The notes: generated by a model not told the origin, from the sequence alone. Positions 6,864 through 13,387 are shown, numbered from the stretch's first letter. The stretch is 13,387 bases of DNA from Verrucomicrobia bacterium UBA1183 (GCA_002309885.1 DBYP01000023.1:1-13387); one strand, 5' to 3'. Numbers and translations: made by a program.

Positions 6864-9800
6864 CACCAACAATAATTTTAAAACGATCATGACCCCCATA
6901 AGAATTGAAACAGTAAAGAAAATTACGCCAAAGTGTTATGCGTATACGACGCCCGAAATAAGGAAGCATGATGGTTGGACGAAGATAGGATTTACCGAAC
7001 AAGACGATGTGCATGCGCGGATACGGCAACAAACACAAACCGCCAATGTCGAATATCATTTAGAGTGGGATGAAAACGCAATTTATGACGATGGTTCAGG
7101 CGAAACATTTCGGGATACCGATTTTCATGCTTATTTGAAAAAACAATCTGTTGAACGGCTTAAAACACAGTACAAAGATAAGTATGGCCAAATGCATACC
7201 GAAAATACTGAATGGTTTCGTATTTTACCGGAAGTAGCGCACGAGAAGTTCAAAGCTTTCAAAGCGAATCGTGGCATTTTAAAAACGTTGGGCTGTCTCG
7301 AATATCAATTGCGAAAAGAACAAGATCGTGCGGTTGAACAAACACGGCAGTATTTCTTGGCAAATCGTGACAAAAACCCCGAGTTTTTATGGAATGCAAA
7401 GCCACGCTTTGGCAAGACACTTGCGACATACGATTTATGTAAAAGGTTGGATGCAAAAACCGTACTCATTGTCACCAATCGGCCGGCTATTGCCAATTCT
7501 TGGTATAACGATTACGAAAAATATTTAGGAACCGACTCGGGGTATTACTTCATTAGTTCAGTAAAAGCATTAAAAGATAAACCGCATGTTATTGCGCGTA
7601 AGGATCTTCCTACCGACGCTCAAGGCTATATCGAATTTGTTTCGTTGCAAGATTTGAAAGGAGCCAGCGAATTTGGTGGAAAGTATGACAAACTGGAAGC
7701 AGAAAAACAAATTAATTGGGACATTCTCGTTATTGATGAAGCCCATGAAGCTATTGATACCATAAAGACCGATGTTGCTTTTTCTCAGATTCAACGCAAA
7801 TACACGCTACACTTATCCGGAACGCCGTTTAAAGCTTTAGCGAATGACAAATTCGAAACGAAAGCGATTTACAATTGGACCTATGCCGACGAACAGAAAG
7901 CCAAGCAGGAATGGGATTACTCGCAAGAATGTGAAAATCCTTACGCAAGCTTGCCGAAATTGAATCTTTATACGTATCAAATGTCGGAATTGATCCAAGC
8001 GAAATTGGATGAAGGCGCCGATTTTGACCATAATGGCGAAAATGAAGAATACGCTTTCGATTTAAACGAATTCTTTGCGACCGATAAAAGTGGTAATTTC
8101 AAGTACGATGAAGCGGTTGATCAATTCTTGGACGCGTTAACCCATGGTAGCAAATTCCCATTTTCAACACCGGAATTACGCGATGAATTAAAGCATACCT
8201 TTTGGCTGTTGAATCGCGTTAGCAGCGCCAAAGCCTTGAAGGAAAAATTGAAGAATCATCCTATATTTAAAGGCTACAAAATCATTTTGGCGGCGGGCAA
8301 AGAGTGTGCCGACGGAGATTTTGAAGTAGATAACGATGAGCTCAAGAAGTCTTACGATAAAGTCGTTAGAGCCATTGAGGAATACCCCAAAACCATTACG
8401 CTATCCGTCGGGCAATTAACCACCGGCATTACGATTCCTAAATGGACGGCCGTATTGATGTTAAGCAACGTAAAGAGCTCTTCGCTTTACATACAAGCCG
8501 CATTCCGCGCTCAAAATCCGTGCAGGTTTGAATATAACGGTTCGCTTTACCGCAAAGAAAACGCTTACGTATTCGACTTCGATCCTGCACGAACGCTGGT
8601 TATTTTCGAAGAATTAGCGAACGGACTTACCTTCGACACCTCACGTGCACGCGGTGATACCGCTTTACGCAAGAAACACATTCGCGAACTGATCAATTTC
8701 TTCCCGGTCTATGGCGAAGATAAGGACGGCGAAATGGTCGCCCTCGATGCGGAACAAGTCCTATCCATTCCGCGTACGATTCATGCCCAGGAAGTTGTAA
8801 AGCGTGGATTCATGAGCAACTTCTTATTCCAAAATATCGGCAATATTTTCAGCGCTCCAAAAGAAATACGCGACATCATCACCAAGCTCAATCCCGCTAA
8901 AGAACCTTTGCCGATAGATGCCAAAACAAAGGATAAATTGCATATCAACGACGACGGCGAAGTAGAAATGCCCGATGAAATAATTGTCGGTCAGCACAAA
9001 TCCATTTTGGGTGATAAAATGTACCGGACCGCTGAGGAAGCGATAGAGGAAGCATTTTCAGAGATTGCTTCGAACGCGATGGTTGGGCCACTAGAAACTT
9101 TGAAGCGGAAGATCCGTATTACCGTCATTACGCCTCTCCTCGAAAAAGCTAAAGAACGTTTTGGAAAAGATTTAACAAAATCGGTACAAAACGCTGCCTT
9201 AAAGAAGATCAATGATCGAACGGAAGACCTTTTGGGCAAAGCTTGCGGAGAGTTTACGATAGAACGTAACAAGCTGGAACATAAGCGTAAGGAAGCTTTG
9301 GCTCAAGCAACAACCACAGAAGCGAAAAAAGCTATCAACAAAAAGTATGATTACGAAATCGAATTAGCCAAACAATCTCTCTTTGATAGCGTTCATGCGC
9401 AAACGGAAACTTTGGTGAGAGAAGTAGCAAAAGCTCTCGTTCAAGAAACCGAAGCCAACAGATGCCAAAAAGAGAAAAAAGTTTGTGAGGATACAACCCG
9501 CGACTATTTGCGTGGATTTTGCCGAACCATTCCGTCTTTTTTAATGGCTTACGGCACCAAAGAAACGAAATTAGAAAATTTCGATACGATTGCACCCGCT
9601 CCGGTATTTAAGGAAGTCACGTCTATCACGCTCGATCAATTCAGAATGTTGCGCGACGGAGGCGACTTTATCAACGAATCTACCGGTTTGATGGCCCATT
9701 TCGAAGGTCATTTCTTCGATCCTATCGTCTTTAACGATTCTGTTCAGGAATTTTTGGCCTTGAAACTACGTTTGGCCAATTATTTCGAAGATATTTCTGG

Positions 9801-10269
9801 AGAAGATATTTTCGATTACATTCCACCTCAAAAAACGAACCAAATTTTTACACCGAAAAAGTTGGTCAAGGAAATGGTGGATAATTTAGAAAAGGAATGC
9901 CCGGGTTGCTTCGATGATCCCACGAAGACCTTCATTGATCTGTACATGAAATCCGGTCTTTACATCACCGAAATCGTAAAACGTTTGTATAATAGCCCAA
10001 AAATCAAATCCCTCTTCCCCGACAAACAGGCACGCTTACGACATATTTTCGAACATCAAGTTTACGGCCTAGCACCTACCGAGATTATCTATCGAATTGC
10101 TACCGCGTACATCCTCGGATTTGATCACACGGTTAGCATTACAAAACATAAGCTGCGCCAGTGGGATGCCCTAAAATCCATCAAGCAAAACACCCTCGAA
10201 AAGGATCTCGCCAAGCTTTTCCCCGAAATGAAATCCGTCAAACAGGCTTGCATTGTAAGACACGATTAA
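6850..10269 (+). CDS. GIY-YIG nuclease / SF2 helicase fusion with C-terminal methyltransferase-like module
   Basis: The predicted protein has 1139 residues. Residues ~25-130 form a T5orf172/MUG113-type GIY-YIG domain: YAYTTPEIRKHDGWTKIGFT, then R57/R59 in VHARIRQQTQTANVEY and a candidate metal-binding Glu near TEWF (~121). An SF2 motor follows: Walker A-like PRFGKT (185-190), DEAH (296-299), SGTP (323-326), a TTGITIP segment (524-530) and a motif VI-like QAAFRAQNP (549-557). Residues ~745-890 are highly charged and probably coiled-coil. The C-terminus (~995-1115) resembles the front half of an N6-methyltransferase (QIFTPKKLVKEMVDNL, then FIDLYMKSGLYI) but has no NPPY. In-frame starts are TTG 6847, ATG 6850 (chosen) and ATG 6889, none with a strong ribosome binding site. 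It probably translocates on DNA and cuts it with Mrr. Confidence 0.88.
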   Translation: MKDFNTNNNFKTIMTPIRIETVKKITPKCYAYTTPEIRKHDGWTKIGFTEQDDVHARIRQQTQTANVEYHLEWDENAIYDDGSGETFRDTDFHAYLKKQSVERLKTQYKDKYGQMHTENTEWFRILPEVAHEKFKAFKANRGILKTLGCLEYQLRKEQDRAVEQTRQYFLANRDKNPEFLWNAKPRFGKTLATYDLCKRLDAKTVLIVTNRPAIANSWYNDYEKYLGTDSGYYFISSVKALKDKPHVIARKDLPTDAQGYIEFVSLQDLKGASEFGGKYDKLEAEKQINWDILVIDEAHEAIDTIKTDVAFSQIQRKYTLHLSGTPFKALANDKFETKAIYNWTYADEQKAKQEWDYSQECENPYASLPKLNLYTYQMSELIQAKLDEGADFDHNGENEEYAFDLNEFFATDKSGNFKYDEAVDQFLDALTHGSKFPFSTPELRDELKHTFWLLNRVSSAKALKEKLKNHPIFKGYKIILAAGKECADGDFEVDNDELKKSYDKVVRAIEEYPKTITLSVGQLTTGITIPKWTAVLMLSNVKSSSLYIQAAFRAQNPCRFEYNGSLYRKENAYVFDFDPARTLVIFEELANGLTFDTSRARGDTALRKKHIRELINFFPVYGEDKDGEMVALDAEQVLSIPRTIHAQEVVKRGFMSNFLFQNIGNIFSAPKEIRDIITKLNPAKEPLPIDAKTKDKLHINDDGEVEMPDEIIVGQHKSILGDKMYRTAEEAIEEAFSEIASNAMVGPLETLKRKIRITVITPLLEKAKERFGKDLTKSVQNAALKKINDRTEDLLGKACGEFTIERNKLEHKRKEALAQATTTEAKKAINKKYDYEIELAKQSLFDSVHAQTETLVREVAKALVQETEANRCQKEKKVCEDTTRDYLRGFCRTIPSFLMAYGTKETKLENFDTIAPAPVFKEVTSITLDQFRMLRDGGDFINESTGLMAHFEGHFFDPIVFNDSVQEFLALKLRLANYFEDISGEDIFDYIPPQKTNQIFTPKKLVKEMVDNLEKECPGCFDDPTKTFIDLYMKSGLYITEIVKRLYNSPKIKSLFPDKQARLRHIFEHQVYGLAPTEIIYRIATAYILGFDHTVSITKHKLRQWDALKSIKQNTLEKDLAKLFPEMKSVKQACIVRHD

Positions 10270-10340
10270 AACAAGGGAAAGTCATCGAATGAGACAAGCG
10301 TAATTCCTATATACTTCTCCGATGGCTTTGCTCTCTCCCG

Positions 10341-10425
10341 TTTTGTCACAACTGTCACAACCTGTCACATTTTGTTTTGTGACAGCGTTTTGTCAGTGTT
10401 TATCGGGTCTGGAGGGCATTTTTGA
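10341..10425 (+). repeat. 85-bp direct repeat, copy A (left flank of TetR cassette)
   Basis: It matches 12925-13009 without gaps at 79 of 85 positions, in the same orientation. It contains three TGTCAC motifs in tandem (10344, 10353, 10363) and a perfect 8-bp stem, CTGTCACA (10362-10369) with TGTGACAG (10378-10385). Read on the minus strand, both copies keep a short open frame ending in SQNKM and a stop, so the repeat may descend from a gene end. The distance from copy A to copy B is 2584 bp and spans the whole three-gene cassette. Confidence 0.9.
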
Positions 10426-10539
10426 CGACTGTCACGGTTGTCACCAGAGAAAGTAAACACAACAACCGATTATAAAAACAGCGTTTTTTGTGGTTAAAAA
10501 TAACAAAAACAAAAAACATTAAAAACGAACGGAAAGTCA

Positions 10540-10568
10540 TTGACTAATAGTCGACAATATACTAAATT
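10540..10568 (+). promoter_or_regulatory. Promoter and candidate TetR operator of the TetR-flavodoxin-AKR operon
   Basis: A -35 TTGACT (10540-10545), a 17-bp spacer and a moderate -10 TAAATT (10563-10568) lie before the TetR gene; TATACT at 10558-10563 is a better -10 sequence but too close to this -35. The perfect 11-bp palindrome GACTAATAGTC (10542-10552) overlaps the -35 box, where a TetR dimer would block the polymerase. That the product of the adjacent gene binds it is inference. Confidence 0.5.
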
Positions 10569-10594
10569 ATCCAAGAAGCAATAGGAAGAAGAAC

Positions 10595-11209
10595 ATGACC
10601 AAACGTCAAGAAAACGCCCTTAAAACGAGACAAAAGCTGTTAGATACGGCAACGGATCTGATCAGCAGTGGTGATTTCCATTCTCTAAACATAGACCAGA
10701 TAACGAAAGCAACTGGATGCGGTAAAGGTACTTTTTATACTTATTTCAAAAATAAAGAGCAAATCGCTTACGAGGTTTGTCGCAACTTGTTTAATCGCAT
10801 TGAAGAACGGATGCAACAGATGACGGATCGTTCTTTTTTGGAACGGTTGGCGCACTATTTTGACAGTTTTATGATTGAAGTGGAACGTTATGGTATCAAT
10901 GTCTGTCGAGAATGGATTCGCTGCGTGATAGATCCTAATTTGTCTCCCGAAAATACCGATAACATCAAGTGGCAGTTTGATGTGACAATGCTTCAAAAGA
11001 TTTTGGAACAAGCTGTTCAAAAAGGGGAGTTAAAAAAGGATACGCCTATCTGTCTATTAACCCATATGATTATTTGCGAGCTTTATGGGATGATGACGTG
11101 CTGGTGTATGTCAGACGCCCAGTTCGAACCCAAGGATTGGACAAAGCGGTTTTTTGAAGCCGGTATGCCACACGTTTTACAAAATTATTTAACAAAGAAG
11201 GAAAAATGA
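10595..11209 (+). CDS. TetR/AcrR-family transcriptional regulator
   Basis: The N-terminal DNA-binding domain is typical: RQKLLDTATDLISSGDFHSLNIDQI (12-36), then a helix-turn-helix with recognition segment TGCGKGTFYTYFKNKEQI (40-57). The remaining ~140 residues form the all-helical ligand and dimerisation domain, which is too variable to name the ligand. The 204-residue length is normal. AGGAAG seven bases upstream supports the ATG. The gene is followed by a flavodoxin gene with an ATGA overlap and then an aldo/keto reductase gene. It is likely an autorepressor that relieves the operon when a reactive compound such as a quinone or aldehyde is sensed. The palindrome at 10542-10552 is the obvious operator candidate. 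Family assignment is firm; the inducer is inferred from the neighbours only. Confidence 0.9.
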   Translation: MTKRQENALKTRQKLLDTATDLISSGDFHSLNIDQITKATGCGKGTFYTYFKNKEQIAYEVCRNLFNRIEERMQQMTDRSFLERLAHYFDSFMIEVERYGINVCREWIRCVIDPNLSPENTDNIKWQFDVTMLQKILEQAVQKGELKKDTPICLLTHMIICELYGMMTCWCMSDAQFEPKDWTKRFFEAGMPHVLQNYLTKKEK

Positions 11210-11817
11210 ACAATACATATTTAACCATTTGTCTTACTGCAATCACATTAGTACTATTAGCATTTAACGCACAAACAAAGGAAATTAATATGACAAATTC
11301 AAAAACATTAGTCGTTTATTTTTCACGTACAGGTGAACAATACAGCGTTGGGAACATAACCGAAGGCAATACCGCCATAATTGCCAAAATGATTGCCGAA
11401 CAAACAAAAGCCGATTTGTTTGAAGTTCAACTCAAAAAAGACACTTATCCAACGGCTTATAAGGCATTAACAGAAGTGGCATTGGATGAAAAGAAAGCGA
11501 ATGCTCGTCCGGAAATTATAGGCGACGTTGCAAACTTTGCCGATTATGATGTGGTGTTTGTGGGAACACCCAACTGGTGGTCGGATATGCCAATGGCTCT
11601 GTATACTTTTATGGAAGCGCATGATTGGACGGGTAAAAAGGTTGTACCTTTTATCACGCATGAAGGTAGCGGGGCGTCTTCTATTCCCAGCAAAATTAAA
11701 TCCACAACAAAAGCAGATGTTTTGAAAGACTTAGCCATCTATGGACATATCTCACAAAATCAAAGAGAAGAAGCCAAAGAAGACGTTACAAATTGGCTCA
11801 AAAAATTAGGATTTTAA
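11206..11817 (+). CDS. Flavodoxin-family protein, possibly exported, 203 aa
   Basis: The flavodoxin fold is clear: LVVYFSRTGEQYSVGN (34-49) is the FMN phosphate-binding loop, VVFVGTPNWWSDMPMALYTFM the second FMN loop, and DWTGKKVVPFITHEGSG a core strand. It should carry electrons with FMN or act as a small quinone-type reductase. From ATG 11206 the protein starts with a signal-peptide-like segment (YLTICLTAITLVLLAFNAQ). A second in-frame ATG at 11290 starts directly before the fold. The internal ATG has AAGGA at the ideal seven-base distance; the first has AAGGA only three bases away. Both an exported and a cytoplasmic form are possible. The gene overlaps the TetR stop by ATGA and is followed 15 bases later by an aldo/keto reductase gene, a pairing typical of redox detoxification operons. 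Confidence 0.88.
   Translation: MNNTYLTICLTAITLVLLAFNAQTKEINMTNSKTLVVYFSRTGEQYSVGNITEGNTAIIAKMIAEQTKADLFEVQLKKDTYPTAYKALTEVALDEKKANARPEIIGDVANFADYDVVFVGTPNWWSDMPMALYTFMEAHDWTGKKVVPFITHEGSGASSIPSKIKSTTKADVLKDLAIYGHISQNQREEAKEDVTNWLKKLGF
11278..11292 (+). promoter_or_regulatory. Internal ribosome binding site in the flavodoxin gene
   Basis: AAGGA (11278-11282) lies seven bases before an in-frame ATG (11290) that removes the 28-residue hydrophobic leader. Its spacing is better than that of the upstream start, so it may be the main start or a second one. Confidence 0.45.
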
Positions 11818-11832
11818 CAAAAGAGCAACAAA

Positions 11833-12825
11833 ATGAAATATACAAAATTAGGAACAACGGGTGTAGATGTATCAAAGATTTGTTTGGGATGCATGAGTTT
11901 TGGAAAACCCGGCAAAGGAAACGGTGTATTTCCATGGGCAAAGGATTACGAAGATGCTAAACCTATCTTTAAGCGTGCTATAGAATTAGGTATTAACTAT
12001 TTTGATACAGCCAATGTATATCAAATGGGAACATCTGAAGAAATAACAGGTCGATTGATTAAAGAATTCGGGCTTGATCGCGACGAAATTGTGGTTGCAA
12101 CAAAGGTTCACTTTGATATGCGTCCGGGTAAACCTAATGGTGGTGGTTCAAGCCGTAAAAACATTATGGCAGAAATAGACCACAGTTTGAAACGTTTGGG
12201 CTTGGATTATGTGGATTTATACCAAATTCACCGTTTAGACCATAATATGGCCTGGGAAGAAATTATGGAAGCCCTTCATGATGTGGTAAAATCAGGTAAG
12301 GCTCGTTATATCGGTGCAAGCACCATGTTTGCTTGGGAATTTGAACGGCTGCAAAACATTGCTGAAAAGCATGGTTGGACAAAGTTTGTTTCTATGCAGA
12401 ATCAATACAATTTGATTTACCGTGAAGAAGAGCGGGAAATGATGCCCCTTTGCCAAGATAGAAAGATTGCTGTTGTTCCATGGTCTCCGTTGGCCGGTGG
12501 CAGATGTACACGCCCATGGGGAACGCAAACGACTCGTTCAAAAATAGATGATGTATCTCCTATGGTATGGGGTGCAACTGACAATCAAGACAAAAAGGTC
12601 GTAGATACCCTAGAAAAAGTAGCGAAAGAACATGGCATTTCGATGGCCCAGGAAGCACTAGCCTGGATACTTTCTAAACCTTATGTAACAGCCCCGATTG
12701 TTGGTTCAACCAGTGTAAAACATCTTGAAGAAGCCGTTGCCGCTTTGGATATAAAACTCACTGAAGATGAAATTAAGACGTTAGAAGCTCCCTACGTTCC
12801 TCACGTTAAAACAGGAGCATTTTAA
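11833..12825 (+). CDS. Aldo/keto reductase, YajO-like
   Basis: This 330-residue TIM-barrel oxidoreductase has the complete catalytic tetrad: D58 and Y63 in FDTANVY, K91 in VATKVHF and H133 in LYQIHRLD. NADPH-binding elements follow: FVSMQNQYNLI, VVPWSPLAGG (~214-223) and the C-terminal PIVGSTSVKHLEEA block. The opening KYTKLGTTGVDVSKICLGCMSFG is the standard AKR start. It should reduce aldehydes or ketones with NADPH in the cytoplasm. It is third in the TetR-flavodoxin operon. Its ATG has only a weak purine-rich upstream sequence, so translation may depend on the preceding gene. The closest family I can name is the YajO-like group, whose true substrate is uncertain. No residue is missing and the length is normal. 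Confidence 0.92.
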   Translation: MKYTKLGTTGVDVSKICLGCMSFGKPGKGNGVFPWAKDYEDAKPIFKRAIELGINYFDTANVYQMGTSEEITGRLIKEFGLDRDEIVVATKVHFDMRPGKPNGGGSSRKNIMAEIDHSLKRLGLDYVDLYQIHRLDHNMAWEEIMEALHDVVKSGKARYIGASTMFAWEFERLQNIAEKHGWTKFVSMQNQYNLIYREEEREMMPLCQDRKIAVVPWSPLAGGRCTRPWGTQTTRSKIDDVSPMVWGATDNQDKKVVDTLEKVAKEHGISMAQEALAWILSKPYVTAPIVGSTSVKHLEEAVAALDIKLTEDEIKTLEAPYVPHVKTGAF

Positions 12826-12849
12826 GTTTTACTTATAACGACAAAGCGA

Positions 12850-12900
12850 AGTGCTTTTGTGAAAAATTTTGCAGTTTTTGTGAAATTACCCAAAAGCACT
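12850..12900. repeat. 10-bp inverted repeat downstream of the aldo/keto reductase gene
   Basis: AGTGCTTTTG (12850-12859) and CAAAAGCACT (12891-12900) are perfect complements separated by 31 bases. The loop is long and no T-run follows, so it is a poor rho-independent terminator. It could still protect the mRNA 3' end or mark an element boundary. The 445 bp between 12826 and 13270 contain no gene, only this repeat, direct repeat B, the 23-bp tandem repeats and a promoter. Confidence 0.45.
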
Positions 12901-12924
12901 CCCTGTTTTGACTTTAAATTCGCC

Positions 12925-13009
12925 TTTTGTCACAACTGTCACAAACTGTCACATTTTGTTTTGTGACAGTGCTTTGTTAGTGTTTATCGGGGCTGGAGGA
13001 CATTTTTGA
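12925..13009 (+). repeat. 85-bp direct repeat, copy B (right flank of TetR cassette)
   Basis: This is the ungapped partner of 10341-10425 with six substitutions. It has the same TGTCAC series and the same 8-bp stem (CTGTCACA 12946-12953, TGTGACAG 12962-12969). Similarity stops abruptly after CATTTTTGA, and an unrelated tandem repeat begins 21 bases later. Confidence 0.9.
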
Positions 13010-13030
13010 GAATATCAAAAAAAGAATTCC

Positions 13031-13099
13031 GCCAAAGCACCGAACGATTTTGCGCCAAAGTACCGATTAAAATGTTGCCAAAGTGCCGATTTTTGGAGT
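13031..13099. repeat. Three 23-bp tandem repeats, possible IS21-like element end
   Basis: Units start at 13031, 13054 and 13077, exactly 23 bp apart, and share the core GCCAAAGYRCCGAWY followed by variable AT-rich bases. On the minus strand the core reads CGGYRCTTTGGC. Multiple short repeats like this occur at the ends of IS21-family elements as transposase binding sites. No transposase is in the window, so a solo end or a remnant is possible. The repeat itself is certain; the IS assignment is inference. Confidence 0.7.
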
Positions 13100-13164
13100 T
13101 CATCCCACCATAAATCGAAGCATCCTTTACAAAAAGTTTTGGAACAGCAAAATCACTAATTTAT

Positions 13165-13191
13165 TTGACAACAATAAAAGGGTAATATAAT
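13165..13191 (+). promoter_or_regulatory. Strong promoter of the metallo-beta-lactamase-fold gene
   Basis: Perfect consensus boxes TTGACA (13165-13170) and TATAAT (13186-13191) are present, but the spacer is 15 bp, shorter than the optimum of 17. The start would fall near 13198, giving a leader of about 70 bases with a small ACCTAA/TTAGGT stem (13206-13211, 13222-13227). Confidence 0.6.
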
Positions 13192-13270
13192 GCTAGGTGC
13201 GTGAAACCTAAGTTGTTTGTTTTAGGTGTTTGTTGTTGTAAAAAAATCGTTTTAACTTCAAGGAGGATAT

Positions 13271-13387
13271 ATGTTTCGTAAATTAACAAGTTTGTTTATT
13301 TTCTTTTGTTGTTTATATCGTTACAGTCTTTGTGATTGTTTTTATATTTTTGATGTCGGAGAGGGGAACTGCCAATTAGCTGTTTTT
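13271..13387 (+). CDS. Secreted metallo-beta-lactamase-fold protein, ComEC-like (N-terminal part)
   Basis: Only the first 39 residues are in the window; the gene continues beyond 13387. The start is clear: AAGGAGGA lies four bases before the ATG. Residues 2-22 form a signal peptide or membrane anchor (basic FRK, then hydrophobic LTSLFIFFCCLY). Residues 24-39 read FYIFDVGEGNCQLAVF. The DVGxGNxxLA pattern is the first strand and loop of the metallo-beta-lactamase fold as found in ComEC/Rec2-type and related hydrolases, usually DVGQG. Here Glu replaces the usual Gln. The metal-binding HxHxDH motif would lie beyond the window, so activity cannot be judged. It is probably a periplasmic or envelope hydrolase. 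It has its own strong promoter and does not belong to the preceding operon. Confidence 0.65.
   Translation, partial: MFRKLTSLFIFFCCLYRYSLCDCFYIFDVGEGNCQLAVF

Larger units (their letters stand above)
10270..10594. other. 325-bp intergenic region between restriction operon and TetR gene
   Basis: No gene is visible here. It holds the first 85-bp direct repeat (10341-10425), two further TGTCAC motifs (10430-10435, 10439-10444), an AT-rich inverted repeat (GTTTTTTGT at 10483-10491, ACAAAAAAC at 10509-10517) and the TetR promoter/operator. I see no clear rho-independent terminator after the helicase gene. Confidence 0.7.

Noticed and set aside
3842..10269. BREX, DISARM or classical type I system
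   Set aside because: No PglZ, BrxC, DrmA-type or HsdS-like protein is present. The helicase and methyltransferase families differ from those systems.
10270..10460. Real small gene on the minus strand through repeat A
   Set aside because: Frames are short (about 30 codons) with stops on both sides and no start signals; at best it is a remnant of a gene end.
10685..11020. Minus-strand open frame of 111 codons
   Set aside because: It is antisense to the TetR gene with its clear helix-turn-helix, and has no start signals.
12850..12900. Rho-independent terminator after the aldo/keto reductase
   Set aside because: The 10-bp arms are perfect, but the 31-base loop and lack of a following T-run do not fit; it is kept only as an inverted repeat.
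13031..13099. CRISPR array
   Set aside because: The 23-bp units abut with only ~15 conserved bases and have no unique spacers of constant length between full repeats. No cas genes are present.

Overview
The window is about 40% GC, densely coded, and reads as bacterial accessory DNA. Most promoters look like standard sigma-70 boxes (TTGACA or TTGCAA with TATAAT or GATAAT). Several proteins carry Sec-type signal peptides, and a member of the NRKNAQ...TGPKT hypothetical family is present. This fits a proteobacterium; a host-associated alphaproteobacterium is my weak guess, and nothing here fixes the taxonomy.

Layout. (1) Positions 1-2454, minus strand: the 5' part of an NRKNAQ/TGPKT-family gene that leaves the window at position 1, then two overlapping genes for secreted proteins of unknown function. 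This pair lies between two same-oriented copies of a ~60-bp sequence (233-291 and 2394-2454). Each copy holds a near-consensus promoter that fires leftward. (2) 2453-3676, minus strand: an AAA_14/DUF4143 ATPase with a PD-(D/E)XK-like C-terminus. It is divergent from the next operon across a 165-bp AT-rich region with a 10-bp-arm palindrome. (3) 3842-10269, plus strand: a four-gene restriction/defence operon. It encodes the N-half of an Eco57I-like adenine methyltransferase (motifs X and I), the C-half with the catalytic NPPY motif and a target-recognition-like tail, an Mrr-type nuclease with an N-terminal winged helix, and an 1139-aa GIY-YIG nuclease/SF2 helicase fusion that ends in a second, incomplete methyltransferase-like module. 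(4) 10341-13009, plus strand: a TetR regulator, a flavodoxin and an aldo/keto reductase in one operon, flanked by two 85-bp direct repeats (79/85 identical) carrying TGTCAC motifs. (5) 13031-13387: three 23-bp tandem repeats that resemble the multi-repeat end of an IS21-like element, then a strong promoter and the start of a secreted metallo-beta-lactamase-fold (ComEC-like) protein that runs off the window.

How the parts may work together. In region 3 the two methyltransferase halves probably form one enzyme that marks the host DNA. The helicase and the two nuclease modules would then act on unmarked or foreign DNA. The close spacing (4-bp overlap, 26-bp gap, 14-bp overlap) implies one transcript. 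Region 4 looks like a TetR-autoregulated reductive detoxification cassette for an electrophile or quinone, which its flanking repeats suggest is an exchangeable unit. The direct repeats around regions 1 and 4, the possible IS end and the defence operon together suggest a hotspot for gene turnover.
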